Below are positions 34,278 to 45,693 of a stretch of DNA of 64,000 nucleotides, one piece after another. Source of the stretch: Avena insularis. Lineage: Eukaryota; Streptophyta; Magnoliopsida; Poales; Poaceae. The stretch spans positions 188,204,257-188,268,256 of the forward strand of contig CM042685.1 of assembly GCA_023614405.1 (NCBI GenBank), read 5' to 3'. Within the stretch, counting starts at the first letter, position 1; every line of letters starts with the position of its first letter. A program made the position numbers and the translations under genes. The notes beneath the pieces were generated by a model, which worked only from the letters and a program-made list of their open reading frames with translations, was not told the origin of the DNA and did no database searches.

Positions 34278-37200
34278 TTTAGAGGTCCTCACCTTTAATA
34301 AGGTAGAGATCCCTATGTTTACAATGCTAGTCCCTGGATCAATAGCTAGCATCCATAGTTAAGATGTAATATCAAGAAACAAAGGTCATAATACAATTTT
34401 ATAACCAGGAATAAAATAATTTATTACATCTTACATAGCTCATTTGGCTATCTCATTACAATGCAGCAGAAATAACTATAGCATGGAGTCCTTCATCTTC
34501 AAAGTGCCACAGGCAATCATGTTGGTTTTAGACTTGTAATCCTATTCAACACACTTCACTAACATCAAACAAACCTGCAACATAATAAGTTGCAGCCACA
34601 AGGGTCAATACATTTGAATTGTATTGGCAAGTTTCACTACTATGTAGAAATAAGTGGAACCTATCAATATATGCATATTTGGCTAAGTAGGGTTTAGGCT
34701 CATTTGCAGAAAGCAATATAGCTTTATCCTATGTTTTCAAAATAGTTTTGATCTTTTGACAAATCTATCTGAACTCCTTGGAAAACTCCAAGTGCTTCTA
34801 ATCCCGTGTCGACACCATCAAGTTTTACTTTGAGAAATTGGAATGTCGAGATCTTCCATAGCTTCAGTCCTTAGTTGCTCAGAATTGTCCATAACCGGGG
34901 ACAGGCTAAGTACTTAGAATTTTATCTTCCATAGAAGTTGTACACTTTACCCACATGACACAATCTCGTCTTGACGCCACCAGTGGCCGCTGGATAAGTA
35001 CACACCAAATGGAGTACCGGCAGATCAAGAATGTGACAAATTCTTTCCATAAAAGTCCTCCCAATACATAATGCTAGCTTGTCTACCAGGCACCAATGTA
35101 AGGATATATTTCCAATACATAATTCTAGTTAACCTGAAGATGCCAATGCAAGGGTCTTCCACTATGTAGTTGACTAAGCCAGAGCCCATTTAACATGTGG
35201 CTGTACACGGAAGCCACTGTATGAGAAACATGTTCAATCTCCAAGTCCCTGGGTGGTTTTCTTCTAGTGCACATACAAAAAGATAGCCATATAAACATGG
35301 TTCCCTTTGTTGCCACCTTGTCCAAATTGAGTATCCTCATTCCACCCAGGTGGTTCGTTGAGTACTTGTTTTATTATATAAAACATATATTTTTCCAACA
35401 CTTCATATAATCATGATATGGTATTCCATCCCAAGTCTATAGAAGGGCTAATCATACTACAACTATGATGTTTTCACTAAGGAAGATGGATTTCCTAATA
35501 GGACATAGCATAGCATAATAACATAGTAGCCCTATCATCCATACTACAAAAATACCACTAAGTGTAGTGAAAATAGTAGGACATGGATGATAGTGTCACT
35601 TGCCTTTTTAGTAGATAATATTGGTTTACTCCTTGATCTTGCAAATATCACACACTTCAAACTTCACTACAATTCAATCAAGCAAGCACATATTCAAACT
35701 AGCATTCAAACAATTCACCACATAAAACAATAAGATCAAGCAATGCATGCAAGCATGCAAAAGATAGTTTTATTTGAAAAAGTGGTTTCTAGTAGGCTCT
35801 AAACATTTTAAAGCTCCTATTGGTCATTTACAAAAGTGGTAAAACCATTTAAATTCAAGTTGGTGAAAATGGCCATTTAAATCATTTTTGTTTTGCTAAA
35901 AATGATTTAAATCAAAGTAATATTTTGTAGTGTTATCTAGACATATTTTTAAACACAAATGTCAGTGTTTATGGTTAATGGGTTTAATATTAATCATTTG
36001 CAAAAGGTTTCATCAAAATTCCTATTTTTAATTCAAACGCGATGACCACAGATGGGCGGCGCTGGCGGCGGCTGACGGTGGCGCGCGCTCAAGCGGTGAT
36101 GTTGCCGACGAACCAGGAAGCGCGAGAGAGGGAGGATACCATTACCGAACTCGTCGTGATGAGGAGAAGCTCGAGGTGGTCTCAGCTACTCGAGGGGCGC
36201 ACGGGAGCGGCGGCGATTGCTCGTCGGAGTTCGCGGTGACGTCGGGTGCTCTCAGGTGTGGTTGTTGCCGACACTACAAGGCACAAAAAGGGGAGGCAGA
36301 GGGTTCGTTAGACACGAGAGAGAGTGGCGATCATGGGAGCATCATCGAGAGGGAGAGGCGAGGTCGGAGTTACCGGGGGAGGGTCGCCGGAGTTGGGGCA
36401 GTTCTCGGTGGCGCTCGGGTGTTGTCCTTGCCGAAGCTATAGGGAACGCGCGGATAAGCGGGTGGCACTGGTAGATGCGCAAAAGGCTGCTGGTCAAGCT
36501 CGTGCAAGTCAGGGGGTAAGGCGGTGTCTAGGCTCGCCGGAATCGGCCGGGAATCATGTCAGAGGCAGTGGTGTTGCTGCGGGAAATTGGAGCAGCCCTA
36601 GGGCTCCGGTGGAATGTGTACTGAGGGGAAAGGGAGAGGGGAGAGGGGCGTTTAAGCAGGTATGATTGCAGGGAGAAATATCTACAGCATCAATGCGAAT
36701 TTATCAACTTAATCCATGGCAAAAACGGCGAGGCGCGGTCGTCGCGGGGTAGACGATGATGACAGGGCAGGTGGGGTCCTGCGGTCAACAAAGAGAGGAG
36801 GTGCGCGTGGGGCCTTCTGTTCAGTGACCGTGCGGGTGAGAACGTGAGTGAGAAAAACGTTTCGGGGGAGAGGGGAAGGTGGGCTCGCTGCTGGGCTTTA
36901 GTTGGGCCAGATGGGTTAGGTTGCTTCTTTCCCTTTTTTTATTCTGAATATTTTTCTTTTTCCTTTTCTGTTTTGATTTTTGTTCAAATAATTCAAACCC
37001 CATTCGAATTCAAACCTTTGCCAAACTTTGAGTATATTTTAATACTGTTTATTAACATATTCTAAAGTCCATTTTAGAATATTTCTTTTATTCTTTTAAG
37101 GTCTATTATTTATTTAAAAATAGACATTTGTCTTTATTCAAATAGGATTTTAAATAGGTTTTCAAACTTATATTTGAATTCCAAATGTTTGTCAAACCTT

Positions 37201-38042
37201 TTTCAGTAGATTTTATTTATTCAATAGTGCAAACAATTCACTTTGAATTATAATTTAAACTACTTTAATATGATTTAAAGTTCATTTAAATTGGGAATTG
37301 TCTTTATTAAATAAAATTGGATATTAATAAATCCTTATAATCCTTTACTCTTTTTATTAATCAATAATCTTTCATATCATTTGTTTGGCCAAGATTTAAT
37401 TTGATTTTTCAATATTCCTTATTTATTTATTTATTTATTTATTTCTTACTTTGCCTTATAAAGTCCATATCTTTTTATTTAAAGATGCAAAATTGGTGAT
37501 TCCAATTTGCATAACTTTATTTAATATTTGTTTATCTTTTTAAATTCCTTTAGAATTTATTTTCTCAAGATTTGGCATGGATTTTAGATAGGGCCTTATT
37601 AGCTTTGTAAATTAATTCCTTTTATCTCAATAAATTCATAAGTTTTTATCTATGACTCCTAATTGAGTGAAACCAATTTCTATGGTTTTATAATATTCTT
37701 ATTTATCATTCTTGATCATTTATAAATGTGTGATGCTAAAATTTTATCTGGATCAAATCCATAGTCTTAGAGAGATCTTGGAAATGAATTATTCCATTAG
37801 GGTTTTAGGGTTTTGATTTAACTTTCCAAGTGTTTAAATTTCTAGATACTTTATTGATGAATGCATTTCACTTGATTGAAATTTTGTTTGATTCCCTTTT
37901 CATTCAAAGTTTGTTCAAGATGGGTTTTGATGTTTCCATTTGGAATCAAAAAGTTTCTTTTCACCCTAAATTTCAACATTTATTTATTTTGTTTATTTAT
38001 TTTTTTCACATTTCAAAATTTGGAAAATTTTGGGATGTGACA
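34278..38042 (-). mobile_element. Element D 5' LTR with internal deletion
   Basis: A 3,765-bp copy of 28097-32495. At about 36037 it jumps from the equivalent of 29857 to 30511, losing about 650 bp; the join has a short shared AAA. The inner terminus reads tttagagg where the other copy has tgtagagg, so the terminal TG is mutated. Confidence 0.9.
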
Positions 38043-39682
38043 TTTATATAGGGGAAGCTCCATCAAATCCCGTCGACCAAGTTGTGCATAAAATTCTATT
38101 TCATATTAATATGCACATATTTATGTGGAGTCTCTCCTATGTATTGTAGTTGAACTAACTACTTTGGACCCAATATGGTTGGGGCCCATTTTGTACTAAT
38201 GTGTTTTAGGTACATTGGAGATATATTGGATGCTTGCCTCTCAATTTTTAATAAGTGATGCTTACAATAAAAATTGAGGCAAGCTATAGGATAATCAACG
38301 AATTAATATCTTCTACATCCTACCAATTATATCTCGATAACAAGTATCTCTTGCTCATGCATATTTATCTTGCTTCCAACCTTTTGTAGGTTGCATCTTG
38401 GCATGAATTTTTGTTATTATATTTATTGTTGTATCTCTAGCCATGGTATTAAAAGAACTCTCAATTGTAAATGTGTATAAGTTGAGATGAGTGCATATAA
38501 TTGGGACTATACAAAATCATGCATATGATCCATCAATCCCAAATATGTCAATCTAGCAATTTTATTGCCTATCTTTTCCTCAACTTCTCTCATGTGCAAT
38601 AGTGAGATTTTTGCTAGTTGTTTATTCCCTGTGATACTTGTTGTCTTTCTCCATATATTCCAACTTTATCCTTTACCTTGGTGATAGTTGTAATATATGT
38701 AGTGTGCTGATGTTTGAAGTTCATTAATGTACAATAAGATATATTTGAGCCCTTGGCCATGCTTTGAAGCAAAAATCTAATCTGTATATGTTATGACTTC
38801 ATTATACTTTTCATATGCCTTCTTGTATATCTTCTTTATGTGTGCATATTTCTTTGTTGGCATATGGCTTTGTGACGTTTTCCACTTAGAGACATATACA
38901 CATATGAGAAGATAATTTTAGTTGATTTTTAATCCTTGGAGACCACCTTTCTATTCATTTTGATTCTTCCGTGGCTTCCAAATTTAATTGCCTATGAGTG
39001 CTTGTTCCTCTTGTTTGCATATTTGGGCACTCATATTTGTTCTCTCACGCCTTGTATTGTTAAATGAACTTGGATGAGTAAGGATTCCATGATTATGCAC
39101 CTTATTCCCAAATACAATTATCATAATAGGTGCATTATCTTTGCGGAGCTCATCTAATTAATTTAATAATGCCCATTTGTATTCTTTCTCATTTATTATG
39201 CCTTAAATGTTTATGGAGGAGTGAGGATTCCATATTTGTGCATTTTTGTATTGAAATACAATGATTCTAAAGTGTGCACAAATCTTAGGGAGCTTCTCTA
39301 TTTTATTTAAGCATTTATTTGATCTTTCATTTGTTGTATTTTAAATGCCTATGGGGGAGCGAGGATTCCATATTTTTGCATTATTATTTTAAAATTGTGC
39401 ACAAATCGTGGGGATCTTATCTATTTTTTATTTAAAGCACTCTTTTGCTCATATCATAATATCTTGTAGTTACCGTTTGAAATCATTTGTTGTTTTCAAT
39501 TGGTTTGTCGGACCTTGTAATTGCTTGCATCATTTGACTTTGTTTTTGCAATCTTCGGGTCCTCGATGTAGTCCTACTCCCTCCGAAGTATTCATCATTG
39601 GATATGTGCGAAGGCACACCTTTGGATGAATTATTACTGTATTTGCCTTCTAGAACCTGTCACCCATTTCGGCAATCGATGC
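38043..39682 (+). other. Element B 3' non-coding region, part 2, with degenerate tandem repeats
   Basis: No gene is seen. From about 39055 to 39450 there are three diverged units of about 145 bp, each with 'gaggattcca' or similar, a 'gtgcacaaat'-like block and a purine block (tggaggagtgagg at 39213, tgggggagcgagg at 39353). They resemble the repeated tract-like blocks at 26758-27606. Confidence 0.65.
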
Positions 39683-39719
39683 CAACACTACTAGGAAACT
39701 AGCTATAGATAGACATACC

Positions 39720-40105
39720 TTCTGTGGCGTATGGTCCTGACCATGCGCCACAAAAGTTACCCAGTGGCGCATCCGGAGACATGCGCCACAGAACCACCAA
39801 ATTTTTATGGCGCACCTTCCAGAGCAATGCGCCACAGAAGTTTGGTGGGACCCACACCAGCCGTTGGACCATGAATCTTCTGTGGCGCATTACTCCGTAT
39901 GCCCCACAGAAGTTTGGTGGGACCCACAGCAGCGGGTCCGACCGTGCTCGACCAAACCGTGGCGATACAGGAGATGCGCCACAGAAGATATAAACTTCTG
40001 TGGCACATACAAGGAGATGCGCCACAGAAGTTTATATCTCCTGTGGCGCATTGTTGCCTGTGCGCCACAAACTTTTGTGGCGCATGTGTGTAGTATGCGC
40101 CACAG
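39720..40105. repeat. CACTA left subterminal repeat array
   Basis: About 15 copies of tgtggcgcat or its complement atgcgccaca occur in alternating orientation, often paired as small inverted repeats 10-40 bp apart. In En/Spm, similar subterminal repeats bind the TNPA protein and are required for excision; that role is assumed here. Confidence 0.88.
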
Positions 40106-40367
40106 AAAGCTTCGTGCTTCTCAGACTATTTTCCTCTTGTGCTTTACCCGACTAAACAAGTACCAGTGGAATAGGTAGAATATACTAGACAATCTAGTAG
40201 ATAGACATGTGTAGTGGCATACATCGTTGCAAAATGCACATACGCATAGCCTTGAACAGCAAAACAACAATGACATACATCATTGCAAATACACAAACTA
40301 CAACATTGCAAATCCCTTCAAAGAGCTGGTGGGGGCAATGGCGGTGGAAGATGCCAAACCTCCCCGT

Positions 40368-40685
40368 TCACGCTACCGCAGCCTCATGGACGTGGTCCTC
40401 CATGGACACGTTGGGGTCGAGCACCGGCCGCCACCCGATTGGTTCCGCCATGCACGCCCTCTCCTCCGGAGACGCGAGCACGGCGTACAACCTCATGGCC
40501 TTGTTGTAGAGGGCCTCGTGCCGCAGTCTGGCCTCCTCCTCGATTAGGTTGACCTCTGAATCCCGCGGCGGCTGACTCCAAGCACTGCCCCTCGACCTCG
40601 CCCCTCCACTGCGAGTAGGCTGCAGGGAACGCGAGCAGCCGGTGCTCTCCAGCGAGTCTTCCGACGAGTTGTGGGAAGAAGACAT
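40368..40685 (-). CDS. Unidentified minus-strand reading frame inside the CACTA element
   Basis: A 105-residue frame starts at the ATG at 40685 and opens MSSSHNSSEDSLESTGCSRS; it continues through NLIEEEARLRHEALYNKAMR and LYAVLASPEERACMAEPIGW, ending at TGA 40368-40370. A tatatata box lies 38-45 bp upstream (40723-40730). An ATG 57 bp further out (40742) is in frame, but it lies upstream of the TATA box. It sits between two subterminal arrays, opposite in strand to the transposase. It has no motif I recognise. It could be an element-specific small protein, a captured host fragment, or chance; GC-rich DNA produces open frames easily. The overlapping plus-strand frames look less protein-like. 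Confidence 0.35.
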   Translation of the reverse strand: MSSSHNSSEDSLESTGCSRSLQPTRSGGARSRGSAWSQPPRDSEVNLIEEEARLRHEALYNKAMRLYAVLASPEERACMAEPIGWRPVLDPNVSMEDHVHEAAVA

Positions 40686-40794
40686 GAGGGCAGGTATGTT
40701 GCTTTGGACAGGGAGTGTGGCATATATATAGAGGGGTGTCATTAAAGAGCTTTATCTGCCACCTTTATTTGGTGCAGATTTGTGCCTCGTGTTA

Positions 40795-41050
40795 CGTGGG
40801 CGCATGGGTGGCATACGCCATGAAGTTCTTTCTTCGTGGCATGACCACAGTATGCGCCACAGAACCCTGAGTGCCGGGCCCACAGGTTCTGTGGCGCATT
40901 CGTTGGCCATGCGCCACAGAACATTGAGTCAGGGCCCACTTGGCCCATTGAACCCTATGGCCAAGGTTCTGTGGCGCATACAGGCCGTATGCGCCACAGA
41001 AGATTGAACTTCTATGGCGCATACGGCCTATATGCGCCACAGAACCCTTC
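40795..41050. repeat. CACTA second left subterminal repeat array
   Basis: About eight further copies of the tgtggcgcat/atgcgccaca motif occur, mostly as facing pairs (for example 40852-40899 and 40970-41045). They separate the minus-strand frame from the transposase gene. Confidence 0.85.
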
Positions 41051-41726
41051 GACCAGATCTGCACAAAGGTGGCAGCTTTGCTTCCTCCTCTCTCCCACCA
41101 TCCATTTCACATCCTTCTTCCCCCTCCTCCCAGCTCGTCTTCCTCCTCTCTCCCACCCCATTGTGTCTATACTTTTCTACATTTTGTTGTATTTAAACCT
41201 ACTATAGTTGATAGATTGGCTAGGGAAAGTCTTTCTCCAACTAGTTGATCTAAGACACACCTACTTTTCTCCTCCACATCTCTATTTGTGTACTATTATC
41301 TCTCTATAGATCTATTGATCCACACTCTCTCACATCGCGCTCTCGAGTCGGTATTCTATCTACCCGGTGAGTAATTGGCCATGAATATGCATGTTTTGTA
41401 GGTGTAAAGCTTGTCGCTGAGGTGTGTATATGCGATGCATGCATGGCCTTGAAGATGATGTTTGTGCATGAAGCTTGTGTGGTGCATGAATGCTTGCATG
41501 GAAAGAAGATTCTTGTTTTGCTTGTCTACGTCGGTGTGGTGCATGGATGTTTGCGAAATGTTGATTCATTTCCATTTCGAAATTTTTGCACCATATATCT
41601 ACTTTTAGGAAAGGTCATGCCGAATTTTTTCGGCGACGACCATGCATGTGTGTTTTGTGTGTGTATATTTCTAATTAACCTACTCTCTGTCTTTTTGCTC
41701 TATATGGGCATACCGCGCAGGATACC
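41051..41726 (+). other. Likely CACTA transposase 5' UTR and intron
   Basis: A CT-rich stretch (41080-41160) is followed by an intron-like region ending 'ccgcgcag' at 41720, six bases before the ATG at 41727. A donor candidate is 'ggtgagtaat' at about 41366. This would be a leader intron before the transposase. Confidence 0.45.
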
Positions 41727-42118
41727 ATGGTCGTCAGCATGAGCGAAGGTCGAGTTACTAGGTATAAGAAAGACGCCAAGGCGGACATGATTCGGAACAA
41801 CAAGACCCAGATAAGATGTCCATGTCGAACATGCAAACTCCAGCGTTGGATCGACCCTGATTCTGGACAATTGGAGGATCACCTGCTCAGGTGCGGTTTC
41901 ATGCGTGACGACTTCGATGAGGAGCTGGCAGTAAATGGTGTTGGTCATCATGAAGACTTGGGTGAGCGAGAAGACGAAGAGTCTCCCGACGGGCATGGTA
42001 ATGATGACTAAGAATATACCGGCGATGGGCATGATCATCATGACAAAGAATGAGATGTCGATGGGCATGACCATCATGAAGAAGGAGAAGAAGCGAACAC
42101 CCAGACGCTGCTAACTTA
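41727..42118 (+). pseudogene. CACTA transposase N-terminus (transposase-associated domain)
   Basis: The ATG at 41727 opens MVVSMSEGRVTRYKKDAKAD. Then comes the Cys/His domain found at the start of plant CACTA transposases: IRCPCRTCKLQRWIDPDSG, then QLEDHLLRCGFM. An acidic, His/Asp-rich linker follows, with a short repeat (gatgggcatgatcatcatga, then a near copy at about 42058). Three in-frame stops (TAA 42009-42011, TGA about 42051, TAG about 42117) interrupt it, while the frame otherwise continues into the tnp2 domain. Confidence 0.8.
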
Positions 42119-42119
42119 G

Positions 42120-43583
42120 GTGTTAAGGGATCCTCATGTTCAGGAACTGCTTCTCAAGGAGACGAGCAACGCCAAAGCTGCAGGCAGAGAGAAAGCCAAG
42201 CTGGCGCAAATGGAGTTAGATGGGATGACTCCATTATATCCTAGGTGTCGGCCCGAGGATACATGCCTGAGTGTAATGCTCAAGGCTCTAGAGATGAAGG
42301 CGGAACACAAATGGACCGACGTGAGCTTCAATGCTAACATGGAATTCTGGCACGATCGTCTTCCTAACGGGAACATATTGCCAACAAGTATAGAGGAGGC
42401 CAAGAAAATCGTGTGCCCTCTCGACCTACCGCACGTTAAATACCACGCATGTATCAATGATTGCGCACTTTATAAATGCTTGATGCGAAGAGAACCACAT
42501 GTCCGCTGTGCAGCCATGGATGGTACAAGAGAGGGAACAAGAAAGTTCCTCGAAAAGTGGTATGGTACTTTCCTATCACTCCCCGTCTACAGAGATATTT
42601 CGTAGATCCTAAGGAAACAAAGGTAATGCAATGGCACACGGAAAGGGAGAAACCCGAATATGTTCCAGAGAAGGGCAAGATCCTAACACACCCTTCAGAC
42701 GCTAGCCAGTGGAATGCATTGGACATCAAGTTCGAAGAGTTCGGGGGCGATGCAAGGAATGTCAGGCTGGGTATGAGCACCGATGGACTCAATCCTTTTG
42801 GCAACCAGAGTAGCACGCATAGCACCTGGCCAGTGTTTGTATGGCCGTACAACACCCCCCCCCCCCCCCCCGTGGCTCTGCATAAAGCAAAGGTACGTAC
42901 ACATGAGCATTCTTATTCAGGGGCCGAAACAGCCACGTGTCGATATGCATCTTTATCTCGGGCTGTTGAAAGAGGAGTTAGCCATGTTGTGGGAGACGCC
43001 ACCCCATATGTGGGACGCCTACACTAAAGAATATTTCCCTCTAAGAGCCGCATTGCTCACGACGGTGCAGGACTATTCTGGTTACGCATATGTATCGGCC
43101 CAAGTGAACCACGGACACAATGCATGTGTCAAGTGCATGGATAAGACCCTGCATCTCCAGCTACCCAAGGATCCCTGGTCTTCGAAAACCGTGTTCCAAG
43201 GGACTCGAAAGTGGCTTCGCATGGATCACCCGTGGAGAAAACGCGGTGACCTGTTCAATGGTAAAGACGAGCTCGAAAGAGCCCCGCGTATGAGGAGCGG
43301 CGAAGAAATCGAGGAGCTTCTGAATAATTGGGATGAGTGCCCAGCGCCAGGGAAGAAGCGACCAAGGACAAAGCCCCTTCTGGGTGTATGGAAAGCAAGG
43401 TCATTTTACGGGACCTGCCGTCTTTGGAAGGTCCTCCACGCCCATAGCCTCGATGTAATGCACATCACGAAGAACGTTACCGAGAGTCTGCTTGGCACTC
43501 TCCTCAACATGCCGGAGAGGACCAAGGATGGGCCGAAAGCAAGAAATGACCTGAAATTGCTTGGCATCAAGAAGGAGCTTTAG
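42120..43583 (+). pseudogene. CACTA transposase, tnp2 catalytic domain
   Basis: The frame at 42120 gives RDPHVQELLLKETSN and WTDVSFNANMEFWHDRLPNG. After a frame change near 42480-42600 the second frame gives TCPLCSHGWYKRGNKK, WYFPITPRLQRYFVDPKETK and the signature DGLNPFGNQSSTHSTW. A 17-bp C run (42855-42871) then shifts the frame again, back to PWLCIKQRYVHMSI, PPHMWDAYTKEYFPLRAALL and ARSFYGTCRLWKVLHAHSLD. These are tnp2 (PF02992) blocks. The frame closes with TAG at 43581-43583. In active elements this protein cuts and rejoins the ends. Confidence 0.88.
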
Positions 43584-44534
43584 TACCTTGATAGTGATGA
43601 TGATGACGATCAAACGGAAGGGACTCAGGGTCGCCGCAAAAGGGTTAAGAAGAATGAGGTGGTTGTGCTTCGCGCTGCCTGCTTCACTCTGTGTTAGGAG
43701 GAGATCGAGCAGTTTTTCAGGTGCCTCCTAGGAGTCAAAGTTCCTCACGGTTACTCGGACAAAATAAGCAGGTATCTCGACGTAGCGAAGAAGAGGTTCA
43801 GCGGTATGAAGTCCCACGACTGTCACGTGATGATGACACAGATACTTCCAGTTGCCATACGAGGGATAATGGACGAGCACGTCCGTGAGACGCTGTTTGG
43901 CTTGTGCAACTTTTTCGACGTCATCTCTAGGAAGTCGATCGACATGAAGCAGCTCGACAGGCTACAGGAAGAGATCGTGGTGATACTATGCGAGCTCGGT
44001 ATTTACTTTCCGCCCGCATTCTTCGACATCATGGTGCATCTACTTGTCCATGTCGTGGATGACATCATCCAGCTCGGGCCGACATTCCTGCGTAACATGA
44101 TGCCATTTGAAAGGCTGAACGGTGTAATCAAAGGGTTCGTTCGCAACAGGTCCCGTCCAGATGGAAGCATAACCAAGGGCTTTATGATCTACGAGTGCAT
44201 CTCTTTCTGCCAGAACTATCTAACCACCGAGAACGAGTATGTTGGAATACCCACCAAGAAGCACCTCGGCAGGCTCGCTGGGTATGGTCACCGCGAGGGC
44301 CACTGCTCACTGCATGTCGGCATTTCTAATAGACGCGCCGACTTTGCCAGGGCACACCGAGTCGCACTACAACACATTGAATTGGTCAGCCCTTGGGTGG
44401 AAGAGCACAAAAGCTTGATCGAGCAGGAGTACGTGGACCGGGCCCGCCCGAGGAAGAAAGGAGACGTAACAAGAGAACACAACTCCAACTTCACGGATTG
44501 GTTCAAGAAAAGGCTGCTAGACAATCCCCCGTAG
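43584..44534 (+). pseudogene. CACTA transposase, DUF4218 region
   Basis: The same frame as the end of the tnp2 block continues after the TAG, with one more stop (TAG about 43695). It encodes FFRCLLGVKVPHGYSDKISR and, from 43806, ETLFGLCNFFDVISRKSIDM, then ELGIYFPPAFFDIMVHLLVH and MMPFERLNGVIKGFVRNRSR. This is the DUF4218 module that normally follows tnp2 in plant CACTA proteins. It ends at TAG 44532-44534, again a single nonsense codon within a longer frame. Confidence 0.85.
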
Positions 44535-44966
44535 ACGCCTTCTACGGAAGATCAACAACTCATATTCTCCTTGTCAGAGGGCCCAGCACATAACGTAAAG
44601 ACCTATCAGTCATATGACATCAACGGTTACAGATTCTACACCGAGGAAAAGGACATGAATAGTGAATATCAAAACTCAGGAGTTACTATGATGTCCTTCG
44701 CCGATGACGAGACTACTGTCATGGAAAGATCCTACGGAAGGATCGAGGAGATATGGGAGCTCGACTATTGTGGAGAGACGGTACCGATGTTCCGTGTTAG
44801 ATGGTCCAAGAACGTTGAAAAAGAAGGCCGATATTTCACCACCTGCGTTATACCAGATGCCAAGTCGGCAAAGAAGGCCTCCACGAAAAATGAGCCATGG
44901 ATACTCGCTAGCCATCATATTTCGACTCGGCGAGTAAGAAGAAGAAGAAGGACTACACTAGAATAA
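44535..44966 (+). pseudogene. CACTA transposase, DUF4216 region
   Basis: This is in the same frame as the DUF4218 block. It includes GPAHNVKTYQSYDINGYRFY, NSEYQNSGVTMMSFADD and the DUF4216 core VPMFRVRWSKNVEKEGRYFT, then EPWILASHH and a basic tail before the TAA at 44964-44966. Position and order match the C-terminal third of grass CACTA transposases. Confidence 0.83.
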
Positions 44967-44974
44967 GGGGTGTT

Positions 44975-45445
44975 TTGAATGAGGCTCTCGAGGGCTACGC
45001 TATAAAGGGATGCCCCTTCGTCAACAAGGGGGAATGTATGAAGGATGACAAGCACGTGTTCAAGCATGTGCTCGAGTTCCCCTGCGTCAAGGAGCCGGCT
45101 ACTGGCGGCGCCAATAAGGCCTTCTACGCCATGCATCACCTTAAAGGGTTTGTCCGGGATTACCAGAACCTAACTCTGCCATCTAGTTTCCGAGCATGGG
45201 CCGAAAATTTGGCGCGAAGGGACGATGATGATCTTAGAGAAGACTTCCATCGCATCCAAGTTAAGTTGTCGTAAATCATCGTGGAAGATGTCAACACGAG
45301 GTGAGGGGTCCTAAAACACAACAGAGGGTTGACTAAGAGGGAGATTGAAAATATTCTTCGTCAACAGGGTGACAACAGGACGTGGATGACGAAGGATGGC
45401 TATCTACCATTCCCAAATCTGAGCTTTAGCAGTTCTCAACATTGA
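44975..45445 (+). pseudogene. Downstream CACTA reading frame of unknown function
   Basis: In a different frame from the transposase, it encodes EALEGYAIKGCPFVNKGECM, CVKEPATGGANKAFYAMHHL and DYQNLTLPSSFRAWAENLAR, then after TAA (45272-45274) and TGA (45302-45304) continues NRGLTKREIENILRQQGDNR and WMTKDGYLPFPNLSF to a stop at 45443-45445. The continuity of protein-like sequence across two stops suggests a once-intact exon. I do not recognise the domain. It may be the end of the transposase or a separate accessory protein. Confidence 0.5.
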
Positions 45446-45693
45446 TCGATGTGTGCGCCTAGAATTATCATAGATGTCTGTGTGTAGTGTTGTGTCACAA
45501 ACTATATACTACAGTGGTCGTATGTTGTAAACTTCACTATTGTGGTTGTTGTCGTCGAAGTTCTATGATTATGATCGATGTGCTATCTTCTATGTTTACT
45601 GATCTTTTGCTTTAGTTTATGTGAATATATATGCATGTGAACCAATTTAGTTCTTTCTGTTGCATGATTTACTAATATGCCTTATCTATAGAG
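45446..45693 (+). other. Non-coding stretch between CACTA frames
   Basis: AT-rich; no gene seen. It could be an intron or an intergenic spacer; 'ctatctatag' just before the ATG at 45694 is a possible splice acceptor. Confidence 0.4.

Larger units (their letters stand above)
28097..38042 (-). mobile_element. Gypsy element D, gag-only (non-autonomous), Tekay-like
   Basis: The LTR pair is 28097-32495 and 34278-38042, with a 1.78-kb internal region holding gag only. The primer-binding site (34264-34275) and gag are on the minus strand. No protease, RT or integrase motif is present, so mobility needed a partner. The LTR copies are very similar, indicating a fairly recent insertion. Flanks are aatat (28092-28096) and tttat (38043-38047), so the target duplication is not clear. 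Confidence 0.9.

Noticed and set aside
28092..38047. Clean target duplication for element D
   Set aside because: Flanks are aatat and tttat, which agree at only three of five positions; I do not claim one.
39720..40105. CRISPR-like array of spaced palindromes
   Set aside because: The repeats alternate in orientation, spacers vary in length, and they lie at the end of a CACTA transposon in plant nuclear DNA.
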